DNA of 64,000 nucleotides, from positions 124,001 to 188,000 of the forward strand of contig JAGHZU010000006.1 in assembly GCA_017745235.1 (NCBI GenBank). The letters are read 5' to 3'. The stretch comes from Caulobacter sp. (GTDB lineage: Bacteria; Pseudomonadota; Alphaproteobacteria; Caulobacterales; Caulobacteraceae). The notes beneath the pieces are model-generated. The model saw nothing but the letters and a program-made list of their open reading frames with translations, was not told the DNA's origin and did no database searches. A program made the position numbers and the translations under genes. Each line of letters opens with the position of its first letter. The first letter of the stretch is position 1. Of this stretch, positions 1 to 9,085 are shown in pieces.

Positions 1-34
1 GGACGTAACGGCAAACGTCATTCAGCTTGGGCAT
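1..34 (-). CDS. DUF4387-family protein, 5' fragment (MPKLNDVCRYV...), runs off the window edge
   Basis: Reverse complement of 1-34 reads ATGCCCAAGCTGAATGACGTTTGCCGTTACGTC; N-terminus typical of DUF4387 proteins, which accompany AtuA/DUF1446 genes; overlaps the upstream stop. Confidence 0.65.
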   Translation of the reverse strand, partial: MPKLNDVCRYV

Positions 35-1421
35 GTTCGCGCGCTCCAGTGGTTAGGGCCAGGGGCAGAATGGTCCTGCGCACCAGTTCATGGCCGTCGG
101 TCGTCTCGACGACGTGGTTGAGAACGAAAGCGTAGGTTCGCCCTAGTTCGATTTCCGCCGGAGAGAATGGGAAGCCGTAGCTGGGCAACTCCTTGTCGCG
201 GCGCATCGGGAAGTGGAAGAAATAGGGATTGCAGATCTTGGCGATGCGCAGGGCCAGTTCCTTCGTCTCGGCCGTCGCCACGAGGAGCAGTCCGATCTCG
301 CGGGTCGGGAAGCCATCGGTGACCGGCAGGCCCAGGACCGCGTTCCAGCCATAGGGTCGCAGCGAGATGTCGAACTCGCCAGCCGCGTCGCCCAGCACGG
401 CCTTGACACGACCGACCAGGGTCGCGTGCATGTCGGCCAGGAACTTGTCCAAGGCGGCCAGCACCTGGGGATCGGTGATGCCAACCAGCATGATCGACTG
501 GAACGGGCCGTTGGCCGCGCCCTCCAGCTTCATGGTGTAGGGCTTTTCAATGAAGCGCGAGCCGCTCACCCGCACGATCCGATCGTCTTTCGGTTCGTAG
601 CGCGCCTGGCTGACATCGAGCACCCCGCCCGGCTCATGCAGCAGGTAGGGATCGCTGTTCTCGTAGAGCATGTGGGCCGAAACGCTGTATGGGGTGCAAC
701 GGTTGGTGGCGCTGAGCGGCTCGATCTCGAAGGCGTCGGCTCCGACCCGGATCACCACACCACCCTCGAACGGCGTGATCGTGCATAGGCCTCCGCATTC
801 GGCGATCTTGCCCGCGTGCCAGGCCGGACCAACGCCCGCGCCTCGCATGATCGGCACGGCGGCGATCACGGCGGTGTCGGTCGTGCGGCCGCCCAGCACG
901 ATATCAGCTCCCGCCTCGAGGGCCGCGATGTAGGGCTCGGGACCCATCAAGGCGACAACGTGCTCACAGGACTTGAGCGTATCTTCGGTAAGCGCTCCCA
1001 AGGGCGCCAGCGGCAAGACCCGGCCCTCGGCCAACCGGTCGCGGATCACCGACTTCTCCTGCTCCGAATAGAGCATGGCGAGGGTCGGGGTCAGGTTCAG
1101 TTCCTGGCAAATCTCCAGCACGATATCGCGGGTCCAGTCGACGGCCATGTCGCAGCCGGACGTCCCGCAGGACCCGACCAGTAGCGGCACGCCCCACTTG
1201 GCCTGGGCCGCCACGAGCAGCTTCAGGTCGCTCTTGACCGCGTCGCGGCTGTATTTGGAAAGGCCGGTGGCCAAGGCGGCGGGGCCGCTGTCGGTCGATC
1301 CGGCGTCCATGGCCATGGCGTGGGCGCCGGCGGCCAGGCCGGCTTCGAGGTGCTCGAACTTGATGCCCGCGCCCAAAGCGCCCACGGGCACGACGACGAC
1401 GGTGGGGTTGTCACTGTTCAA
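18..1421 (-). CDS. Acyclic terpene utilization AtuA family protein (DUF1446)
   Basis: ORF 18..1670; conserved part starts at TTG 1421 (LNSDNPTVVVVPVGALGAGIKFEHLEAGLAAGAHAMAMDAGSTDSGP...), overlapping the transporter stop codon. Confidence 0.8.
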   Translation of the reverse strand: MNSDNPTVVVVPVGALGAGIKFEHLEAGLAAGAHAMAMDAGSTDSGPAALATGLSKYSRDAVKSDLKLLVAAQAKWGVPLLVGSCGTSGCDMAVDWTRDIVLEICQELNLTPTLAMLYSEQEKSVIRDRLAEGRVLPLAPLGALTEDTLKSCEHVVALMGPEPYIAALEAGADIVLGGRTTDTAVIAAVPIMRGAGVGPAWHAGKIAECGGLCTITPFEGGVVIRVGADAFEIEPLSATNRCTPYSVSAHMLYENSDPYLLHEPGGVLDVSQARYEPKDDRIVRVSGSRFIEKPYTMKLEGAANGPFQSIMLVGITDPQVLAALDKFLADMHATLVGRVKAVLGDAAGEFDISLRPYGWNAVLGLPVTDGFPTREIGLLLVATAETKELALRIAKICNPYFFHFPMRRDKELPSYGFPFSPAEIELGRTYAFVLNHVVETTDGHELVRRTILPLALTTGAREHAQAE

Positions 1422-2766
1422 TGGACGATCCTTGGACGTGAGGGAGAGGCCGGCCCGAGGCCGAAAAGGGAACGGCCCCGGTAAGAACGGCGGCGACGAC
1501 CAGCAGCGCGGCGAGGGCGGCGGCCCATTTGAGCCCGAAGCGCTGCATGGCTCCGACATCCACGTCGAGCATGCCGGCAACCAGGTAGACCGCCGCGACC
1601 AGGGGGCTGAGCGCGTGAATGTTCTGGCCCAGCAGGCAGGCGCGGCCGATCTCGACGGGCGAGACGCCATAGTGCGAGGCGGCTTCGGCGAGGACGGGGA
1701 CGATGCCGAAGTAGTAGGCGTCGTTGGACATCACGAAGGTGAGCGGGCCGCTGGCGACGGCCGTGATCAGAGCCAGGTGACGGCCCATCGACGGCGGCAC
1801 GATGTCGACGAAGCTGGCCCCCATCGCCTTGACCATGCCGGTGCCGTCGAGGATGCCGGTGAACACGGCCGCCGCGAAGACCAGGAGGATGATCGGCAGG
1901 ACATTGGCCCCGTGGGCCGCGATCCGCAGGCGTTGAACCCCGATCTGGGGGTAGTTCAGGGCCAAGGCAATCACCAGGCCGATCATGAAGATCACCGGCA
2001 TCGGCAGGATGTGCATTACGGCGGCGGCGATGACGGCCAAGGTGATGATCAGGTTGGGCCAGAACAGCTTGGGCCGGGCGAGATCGGCGGCTTCGTCGCG
2101 CAGGCCGCCGAACCCGTCGGAGGGCGTGAGTTCGGTGACGACGCCTAGCCGGCGAAGCTCCTTGCCGCCCAGATACCAGGCCAGGACCAGAACTCCGACG
2201 CAGCCGATGATCATAGCCGGGATCAGCGGCAGGAAGAGGTCGTTGATCTCCACACGCAGGACGCTGGCCACGCGTGGCATGGGGCCGCCCCAAGGCGCGA
2301 TGTTGATGATGCTGTTGGCCGCGCCCAGCAGCGTGGCCAGGATGAGCGGGTTCATGCCCAGGCGGCGATAGATCGGCAGGAAGGCCGTGATCGTGACCAG
2401 GGCCGTCGTGGCGCCGTCGCCATCCAGGGAGACCAGGATCGCCACCAGCGCGGTGCCGATCGCGACCTTGCGCGGATCGCCGCCGACGGCCTCGACGACC
2501 TTGCGCACCATAGGGTCGAACAGACCCGCGTCGATCATGACGCCGAAGTAGAGGACGGCGAACAGCAGAACCACGGCGATGGGCGCGAGCGTCACGACGC
2601 CCTTCATGATCATGCCGCCCACCTGGCCGCCGAACCCGGCGCATACGGCCACGGCGATCGGTACGGCGATCAAGGCGACCACGGCCGAGGCGCGCTTGCT
2701 CATGATCAACGCCATGAAGACGATGACCATGCCAAAGCCCAGGCCGGCTAACAGCGGCTGGCTCAT
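1411..2766 (-). CDS. CitMHS family citrate/tricarboxylate:cation symporter
   Basis: 451 aa polytopic membrane protein with CitMHS-type sequence (DGDGATTALVTITAFLPIYRRLGMNPL). Confidence 0.85.
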   Translation of the reverse strand: MSQPLLAGLGFGMVIVFMALIMSKRASAVVALIAVPIAVAVCAGFGGQVGGMIMKGVVTLAPIAVVLLFAVLYFGVMIDAGLFDPMVRKVVEAVGGDPRKVAIGTALVAILVSLDGDGATTALVTITAFLPIYRRLGMNPLILATLLGAANSIINIAPWGGPMPRVASVLRVEINDLFLPLIPAMIIGCVGVLVLAWYLGGKELRRLGVVTELTPSDGFGGLRDEAADLARPKLFWPNLIITLAVIAAAVMHILPMPVIFMIGLVIALALNYPQIGVQRLRIAAHGANVLPIILLVFAAAVFTGILDGTGMVKAMGASFVDIVPPSMGRHLALITAVASGPLTFVMSNDAYYFGIVPVLAEAASHYGVSPVEIGRACLLGQNIHALSPLVAAVYLVAGMLDVDVGAMQRFGLKWAAALAALLVVAAVLTGAVPFSASGRPLPHVQGSSIEQ

Positions 2767-3728
2767 GCCGAAGCCTTCTTCGCAAAGCCGTAGAGGCGCT
2801 CAGGATTGTCGACCAGGATCCGCCAGCGCGTAGCCTCGTCGCCGGCCCAGGCGCCGAGGAGGTCGAAGAGCCTGGCGTCGTCCGGCGGAACCTTCTCGGT
2901 GGCGTGCGGCCAGTCACTGCCCCACACCAGACGCTCTGGCGCCTCGGACACAAAGGCCTGGGCGATGCGGGTGGCGTCCGGATAGTCCGGCGGGCCCTTT
3001 TCGGTGTTGAGGTATGCCCCCGTGAGCTTCACCCAAGCCTTTTCCTTGGCCATCAACCTGCTGATGACCACGAACGCCGGATGGTCGGGGCCTTGTGCGG
3101 GCGGCAGCCGTCCCATGTGATCGAAGACGATCGGACACGGCAGCCGCGAGAGTATGTCGGCGGCGTCGACGATCTGATCGCCCAAGGCGTGGATCTGGAC
3201 ATGCCAGCCCAGGTCGGCGATGCGCCGGGCCAGCGGTTCCACCATGTCCAGGGTCGTGAAGGCGTCCGCGGGATTCCAGACGCTGAAGCGCAATCCCCGA
3301 ATGCCGCCCGCATCGAGACGGCGAAGCTCGGTTTGGTCGACATCCGGCGTGACGACGCCGACGCCGCGCCCGTTCGGCCCCAGCTGTCGCAGGGCGTCCA
3401 GGAGGCAGGCATGGTCGACGCCGTGAATCTTGGTCTGGACAATCACGGCGCGCGAAACGCCCAGACGTCGCTGGAGCTTCCGATAGTCCTGGAACGTCGC
3501 GCCCCCGAACTGCTTCGGGAAATCGGGCCGAAAGCGAGGATCGGCGATGTGCAGGTGGGCGTCGCAAGCGCCGGCCGGCGCCTTAGCTTTGGGCGGTTCG
3601 GTTCCCGCCGAGTGCGGAACGTCGGTGGCTTCACCGGCGAGCGACGAGGTCGCGGCCGCGCCAAGGCCGATGGAAGACATGGCTTGGAAAAGCTTGCGTC
3701 GGGTCAAGGTCATGGGTCGCCAATTCAA
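2763..3728 (-). CDS. Amidohydrolase family protein (TIM-barrel, 2-pyrone-4,6-dicarboxylate hydrolase-like) with Tat-like leader
   Basis: CDAHLHIADPRF, VFDHMGRLPP and LVWGSDWPHATEK motifs; N-terminal TRRKLFQAM twin-arginine-like segment. Confidence 0.85.
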   Translation of the reverse strand: MNWRPMTLTRRKLFQAMSSIGLGAAATSSLAGEATDVPHSAGTEPPKAKAPAGACDAHLHIADPRFRPDFPKQFGGATFQDYRKLQRRLGVSRAVIVQTKIHGVDHACLLDALRQLGPNGRGVGVVTPDVDQTELRRLDAGGIRGLRFSVWNPADAFTTLDMVEPLARRIADLGWHVQIHALGDQIVDAADILSRLPCPIVFDHMGRLPPAQGPDHPAFVVISRLMAKEKAWVKLTGAYLNTEKGPPDYPDATRIAQAFVSEAPERLVWGSDWPHATEKVPPDDARLFDLLGAWAGDEATRWRILVDNPERLYGFAKKASA

Positions 3729-3773
3729 GCTGAACAGGAAAGCCGGAGAGGCGCGCCCCTCCGGCCGCGCGTG

Positions 3774-6700
3774 TTAGAAGTGGGCCTTGGCCGAAACGTA
3801 GAAGCGCCGTCCCGCAAGGTCGTAGGTGTAAAGGTCCGACCGCGTCAGCCCGATCAGGCTGTCGTTCAGCACGGGCGGTTCCTTGTCGGTCAGGTTCACC
3901 GCCCCGACCCTCAGCTCTAGGGCGTCATTGACCGCCCAGGCGACGTCCAGGTCGAAATAGCTGACGCTCGGCACGCCGTGGGCGACGCCGCCCGTTCCAA
4001 CGTTGTTGGCGTTGTCCATCGCACCGATGTAGCGCCACTTCAGACCGGACTTGACCGGACCGATCCGCCAGCCGGCGTTGACGCTGCCCTTCCACTCCGG
4101 ATGGGCCGTGGCGAAGAAGTCGACCTGCGTGTTGCCGATCGTGCCGGCATATTCGAGCTTGGGGCTGGTCGGCAGGGTCTGGATCTGGAAGGTGTCGAGA
4201 TAGTTGATCACAACGCTCAGACTGAACGTCCCCGCCTTGGAGCCAAGCCCGGCCGCTTTCAACGGCACGGACCAGTCGGCCTGGAAATCGACGCCTGAGC
4301 TCGAATAGCCGCCCAGGTTCAGCAATGGATTGCCTATGTTGACGGCCTGGCCGGTCGAAGGGTCGCGGGTGATCAGGGCGCAATAGTAGTTGCTGTTGGT
4401 CAGGCTCGGGTTCGCGACCGTATTGAAGCACTGGGTTGCGGCGACCGTGTTGGTCACCTGGCCGATCGCGCCATCCAATTTGATCTTGTAGTAGTCGACC
4501 GAGGCGGTCAGACGCGACAGCCACTCGCTTTGGAAGGGCGACTTCAGCACCAATCCGACCGAATAGGTGTCCGAAACCTCGGGCTTCAGCCCAGTGTTGC
4601 CCTGGGTCGTGTAAGGTGTGCGACTGACGGTATTGGTGAAGCTGTCGATCACCGCGCTGGGAACGCCCTGGGCCAGGCAAAGGGCGCGGACCTGTGCGGC
4701 GATCGACGAACTGGCGGAACGATAGGCCCCGCGTACATCGCACGGATCACCCGAACCGACAGGGCCTGGCGTGCCTAGCGCGGTCAGACCGTTGGCGGCT
4801 GCGGCGTAGAGGTCGCCGACGCTGGGCGCGCGCACGGCCCGGGCGTATCCTCCCCGCACCGTGACGACGTCGTTGACCTTCCAGGAGCCGTCGGCCTTGT
4901 AGGTGTCTACCCCTCCGACCGTGTCGTAGTCGGAATACCGGTAGCCAAGATCGAGCGAAACCTCCTTGGCCAAGGGTAGGTCCCGCAGAACGGGAACCAG
5001 AAGCTCGCCGAACACTTCGCGCACGCTCGCCTCACCGCGGGACGGCTGGATCGGCAGGTAGTTGGCCAACTCGCCGGTCTGGATCAGCGCATCGGGGACG
5101 TAGTCGTAGGAATTGCTGCGATAGTCCGCCCCAATCGCGAAGCGCACTTCTCCGGCCGGCAGGGTGAGCAGTCGGCCCTGGGCCGAGCCCTCGACGATCT
5201 TCTGTTCGAGGGTCGTGGTGTTGCGGGCGGTGCGCCGGATGTAGGACACGCAGTTGGCCGAGAGACTGTCGATGCGGTTGAAGTCGTAGCCGCCTTCGCA
5301 CAGGCTGCGCCCGCCATCGGCGGCGTTGGCCAATCGCTGCAGCGCCGTGGTGCTGGGGAAGTTGATCTCCGATTGCAGCAGCTCGGTGCGCCCGTAGCTG
5401 CCATAGATGTTCCAGGTCAGGTCCATCGGCTCCATGCGCCCTTCGGCGCCGATGGTCAGTTGATACACGTTGTAGCGGTTCTCTTCGGCGCGGCCGCCGA
5501 CGGGCGTGATGATCTGGGCGATGTTGAAGGGCGCGGTCGGGTTGGGCCGCGAAGCGAGGATCTGGGCCAGATCCGGCGAAATGAACGGATTGCTGACCGG
5601 GATCGTTAGCGGCGCGCTCGATACCGACCCGACGACCACGGGATTGGCCCGGGTGGTCACGGTGTAGTTGGTGAAGAGCCCTTCGGCGAAGACCGAGACC
5701 TTGTCGTTGAGCGCGTAGTCAGCGTGGCCAAACATCGAGTAGCGTTCCAGCGGGACCTGGGCGAGGAAATAGTCCCCGGTCGCGGCCAGAACGGTGTTGC
5801 TGTAGATGGTCTGGAGCGTGCTCTGCGGGCTGCGGAAATTCACCGCGCCGGCGTTCAGGAAGAGTGAGCCATCGGGATTGAGCGACAAGGTCGCGGTGCG
5901 GCCGACCGTCCCAGCGGCGACGCCGTAGCGGCCAAAGACGGTGTTGATCGCCGCCTGGGTCGGCAGGTTCGTCGCGGCGGCGGTGATCAGGCCGCCAGGC
6001 GAATTCGACGAGAAGGCTTGGCCGCGCAAATAGTCCCGGTCGCGAAACGCGATCGAGTTGCGGTTGGCGTAGCTGAGTGAGAGGTAGGCGTTGCCGTGAT
6101 CGTCGGCGAAATCGGAGCCGATCGTTAGGGCCGCGCTCTGGGCTGTCCCATCGCCACGGCCCGTCTGGCCCATGTTCAGATCGATCCCGATCCCCGTGAA
6201 GTGTCTCTTCAGCTTCAGATTGACGACGCCGGCGACAGCGTCTGAACCGTAGGCTGCCGACGCGCCGCCCGTGATGACCTCGACATTGTCGATCAGGGTG
6301 CTTGGGATGACGTTCAGGTCGACCGTGCCGTCGTTGCCCGAGGGTTGCATGCGACGCCCATTGACCAGGACCAATGTGCGTTGCTGCCCCAAGCCCCGCA
6401 GGTTGATGCTCGCCTGTCCCGCCCGCGATATCAGGCTCGCCTGCGATCCCGCCGAAGCGGCGACCTGAGGCAGTTGGTTGAGGCTTGTTTCCAGGGTCGA
6501 GGCGCCCGTCGCGGCGATCGTCTCGGCGTTCACCGTGGTGATCGGCGTATGGGCGGTGTAGTCGCGCCGCGCGATCCGGGAGCCGGTCACGACGACCTCT
6601 TCCACCTGAACCGAGCTTTGGTCAGTTGGCGATTGTGTCTGGGCGAAGACCTGAGGCGCCCCCATCGAAAGACAAGCTCCCAAGGCGTAGACGGCTGTCG

Positions 6701-6812
6701 TGGTGGCGACTCGCATGATTTTCCTCCCCTGGACGGCGTTGTTCGCCGACACGTCTGTTGAGGAAACGATAGAAAAAGGGCGCATCCGGTCAATCTTGAC
6801 GCGGTCCGTCAA
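3774..6812 (-). CDS. TonB-dependent receptor
   Basis: Plug motifs VVVTGSRIARRDY, NLRGLGQQRTLVLVNGRRM, GGASAAYGSDAVAGVVNLKLK; C-terminal aromatic (RRFYVSAKAHF). Confidence 0.95.
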   Translation of the reverse strand: MTDRVKIDRMRPFSIVSSTDVSANNAVQGRKIMRVATTTAVYALGACLSMGAPQVFAQTQSPTDQSSVQVEEVVVTGSRIARRDYTAHTPITTVNAETIAATGASTLETSLNQLPQVAASAGSQASLISRAGQASINLRGLGQQRTLVLVNGRRMQPSGNDGTVDLNVIPSTLIDNVEVITGGASAAYGSDAVAGVVNLKLKRHFTGIGIDLNMGQTGRGDGTAQSAALTIGSDFADDHGNAYLSLSYANRNSIAFRDRDYLRGQAFSSNSPGGLITAAATNLPTQAAINTVFGRYGVAAGTVGRTATLSLNPDGSLFLNAGAVNFRSPQSTLQTIYSNTVLAATGDYFLAQVPLERYSMFGHADYALNDKVSVFAEGLFTNYTVTTRANPVVVGSVSSAPLTIPVSNPFISPDLAQILASRPNPTAPFNIAQIITPVGGRAEENRYNVYQLTIGAEGRMEPMDLTWNIYGSYGRTELLQSEINFPSTTALQRLANAADGGRSLCEGGYDFNRIDSLSANCVSYIRRTARNTTTLEQKIVEGSAQGRLLTLPAGEVRFAIGADYRSNSYDYVPDALIQTGELANYLPIQPSRGEASVREVFGELLVPVLRDLPLAKEVSLDLGYRYSDYDTVGGVDTYKADGSWKVNDVVTVRGGYARAVRAPSVGDLYAAAANGLTALGTPGPVGSGDPCDVRGAYRSASSSIAAQVRALCLAQGVPSAVIDSFTNTVSRTPYTTQGNTGLKPEVSDTYSVGLVLKSPFQSEWLSRLTASVDYYKIKLDGAIGQVTNTVAATQCFNTVANPSLTNSNYYCALITRDPSTGQAVNIGNPLLNLGGYSSSGVDFQADWSVPLKAAGLGSKAGTFSLSVVINYLDTFQIQTLPTSPKLEYAGTIGNTQVDFFATAHPEWKGSVNAGWRIGPVKSGLKWRYIGAMDNANNVGTGGVAHGVPSVSYFDLDVAWAVNDALELRVGAVNLTDKEPPVLNDSLIGLTRSDLYTYDLAGRRFYVSAKAHF

Positions 6813-6870
6813 CTAGCCTGAAACCTCGACCCCCGATGTGCAATCCGCTGACGGGAAAACGTGATTGGAT

Positions 6871-6969
6871 TCAAATAAATTTATTGATTATATTGGGATA
6901 TTTTCCAAATATCTGACAAATTCGTTTCCACGAAAATCAGGCGACTTTTTTGCCAGATTTGGGCCAAAT
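6871..6969. promoter_or_regulatory. AT-rich divergent regulatory region with multiple inverted repeats
   Basis: TCAAATAAATTTATTGA (6871-6887), GATATTT-TCC-AAATATC (6897-6913), TTCGT-TTCC-ACGAA (6921-6934), ATTTGG-G-CCAAAT (6957-6969). Confidence 0.55.
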
Positions 6970-7021
6970 AGGTTGATCGCCTAGGCATTGACGCAGTGAA
7001 TCAATATAATCTCGGACTGAT

Positions 7022-8206
7022 ATGGATGACGACCTCTACCTGACTGCGGCGGAAGCCGCGGCGATCCTGGGCGTCGAGCCCGCGACGCTCTACGCCTATG
7101 TCAGCCGAAAAAAGCTTCGCTCCCTGGCGACGCCGGGTTCACAGAAGCGCCGCTACTTGCGATCGGACGTCCTGGCCCTGGCCGCCAAGGGCAAGCCCTC
7201 CTCTGACCACACGCTCTTGGCCGGCGAGACGGCGATCACGCTGCTGACCGAAGAGGGCACCTACTACCGGGGCCAGAGCGTGATCGCATTGGCCGAAACA
7301 GAATCAGTGGAGTCGATCGCGGGCCTCCTTTGGCAAGCCGATCCCGAAGAGATCTTCTCGGCGCGCCTGCCGAAACCCGCGCCGGACCAGGACGCGATCC
7401 TCGCCAGCCTCGCGGCGATGCCCAGGTCGGATCGCGTTATGGCCCTGCTTCCCGTTCTCGAGCGCGCCAATCCCATGGCGTTCGATCTCTCGCCGTCCGG
7501 CTTCACTCAAGCCGGGGCGGATATGTTGCGCTGGCTGACCGCGCTCTATTTCGATCAGCCGCGACCATCAGCCGACCCCATCCATCAGGTCGTGGCGCGG
7601 GCCACGGGATCGACGGACGCCGTCGCCGACCTGGTGCGGCGCGCGATGATCCTCGTCGCCGATCAACAGTTTGGCGACACGACCCGGGCGGTTCGCGCTG
7701 CGGCGATCACAGGGGTCACCCCCTACGGGATAGCCATCGTCGGCCTTGTGGTAGGGGGCGGGCAACTGATCCGGTTTAACCGGATCGACACCGTGCGGCG
7801 CTTCGTCCTCGAAGTGGTGACGTCGGCGCATCCGGAAGAGGCGGTGATCAGTCGCGTTCGCACCGGCGAAAAAGTCCCCGGCTTTGAACCGTTGACACAC
7901 CATCGAAAGGGCGACGTTCGCGCCGACGCGCTGATGCGCGCCTGCGAGCGAGTATTCAATGGTGATCCCGATTTCGAACGCCTGCGGCGAGCCCTGACAC
8001 TGGCGAGCGAGCTCACGAGGCGAACCCCCGGCTTCGTCATTCCCCTCATCTTCCTCGGGCACAGACTTGGCGTTCCCGGCAACGAGCTGGCCGTGGCGAC
8101 AATCGGTCGCGCGATTGGATGGATCGCTCACGCACAGGAAGAAATGCAGCGATCCCCCGCACGCCCGAAAGCGGCCTATGTTGGAGCACTTCCGCGCCCC
8201 GAGTGA
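7022..8206 (+). CDS. Citrate synthase-family protein with N-terminal helix-turn-helix domain (putative regulator)
   Basis: N-term YLTAAEAAAILGVEPATLYAYVSRKKLRS (MerR/excisionase-like HTH); C-term RAIGWIAHAQEEMQRSPARPKAAYVG is a citrate synthase signature. Confidence 0.85.
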   Translation: MDDDLYLTAAEAAAILGVEPATLYAYVSRKKLRSLATPGSQKRRYLRSDVLALAAKGKPSSDHTLLAGETAITLLTEEGTYYRGQSVIALAETESVESIAGLLWQADPEEIFSARLPKPAPDQDAILASLAAMPRSDRVMALLPVLERANPMAFDLSPSGFTQAGADMLRWLTALYFDQPRPSADPIHQVVARATGSTDAVADLVRRAMILVADQQFGDTTRAVRAAAITGVTPYGIAIVGLVVGGGQLIRFNRIDTVRRFVLEVVTSAHPEEAVISRVRTGEKVPGFEPLTHHRKGDVRADALMRACERVFNGDPDFERLRRALTLASELTRRTPGFVIPLIFLGHRLGVPGNELAVATIGRAIGWIAHAQEEMQRSPARPKAAYVGALPRPE

Positions 8207-8322
8207 GGCGCTCCGCCATCTCGCTCAGAGCCATATGAGTCACATTTCGTGTTCACAGGATCGATGTTGCTAGCGCCCCCGGTCGCCGCCAGGAAGCAGC
8301 CCTTCCGGAGTTCGGAGATGAG

Positions 8323-8550
8323 TCACGAAGTACGCTTGCCGGGGTCTGGGCGGTATCCGGCTGGATCAGCGATCCACCGATTGATCGCGGACTCATGCCA
8401 TCCCGCACCGTGGACGCTGATCGGGACCTGGCAGGGGAAGGTACCCTCGCCGATTTTCCGATAGAGGGTCGAGCGGCTCAGGCCAGTGCGTGCCAGCACG
8501 GTCTTGAGGCGGATGATGCGGTCGAGATCGGCCATCGTTTCAAGCTCCAC
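8323..8550 (-). CDS. AlpA family phage-type transcriptional regulator
   Basis: RIIRLKTVLARTGLSRSTLYRKIGEGTFPCQVPIS...AINRWI. Confidence 0.85.
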   Translation of the reverse strand: MELETMADLDRIIRLKTVLARTGLSRSTLYRKIGEGTFPCQVPISVHGAGWHESAINRWIADPAGYRPDPGKRTS

Positions 8551-8747
8551 AGACTGGGATCTGAAGGCATTCGATGGGCCAGAATTGGATTGCTTGTCTC
8601 TAGCGGCAAGGCCTCGCGGGGCCAGATCGTACTCCAGGAAACAAAGACAGGCTCTAGGCGCCGCTAGCGAAGGTGAGAACGTACCTTCGTGAAGCTGGCT
8701 GCGCCCCTGGCGCGGCGAATTCCGTCCTAGGCCCCGGACTAGCTCCG

Positions 8748-8984
8748 CTATTTTTTCAGGCGCACACCCGGGCCGCCAGCTTCGTCAGCCGACAAAAACG
8801 TCACCCCGGCATTTTCCAACGACTGGCGTACTGCATCGACATTGGCGGCGGAACTCCGGCCAGGACCGGCCGCACCCTCCATGCGAACAATGGTCGGCAG
8901 GGAGACACCTGAGGCCGCCACCAGTTGCGGCTGGCTCCAGCCCAAGAGAGCGCGAGCCGCCTTGATCTGTTCGGCGGTAATCAT
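8748..8984 (-). CDS. Small XRE-family helix-turn-helix regulator
   Basis: ITAEQIKAARALLGWSQPQLVAASGVSLPTIVRMEG. Confidence 0.85.
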   Translation of the reverse strand: MITAEQIKAARALLGWSQPQLVAASGVSLPTIVRMEGAAGPGRSSAANVDAVRQSLENAGVTFLSADEAGGPGVRLKK

Positions 8985-8989
8985 GGGGC

Positions 8990-9063
8990 GATAATTTTAT
9001 TATCGTATGTGATCATTTTATAATTGACCTCACCGGAATGCCGAGTGATAATAAAATTGTCAC
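8990..9063. promoter_or_regulatory. Putative operator pair for the adjacent XRE regulator
   Basis: GATAAT-TTT-ATTATC at 8990-9004 and GTGATAAT-AAA-ATTGTCAC at 9045-9063, with a degenerate third copy near 9010-9026. Confidence 0.6.
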
Positions 9064-9085
9064 CCATGATTATAGGGTCCAGGCT

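Noticed and set aside
1418-2953. 511-aa Arg-rich minus-strand ORF
   Set aside because: Out-of-frame reading of the CitMHS transporter; Arg/Pro/His-rich frame-shift artefact
6982-7010. TTGACG...TATAAT as a sigma-70 promoter for the HTH-citrate synthase gene
   Set aside because: Spacing is about 11 bp, too short for a canonical -35/-10 pair; not called
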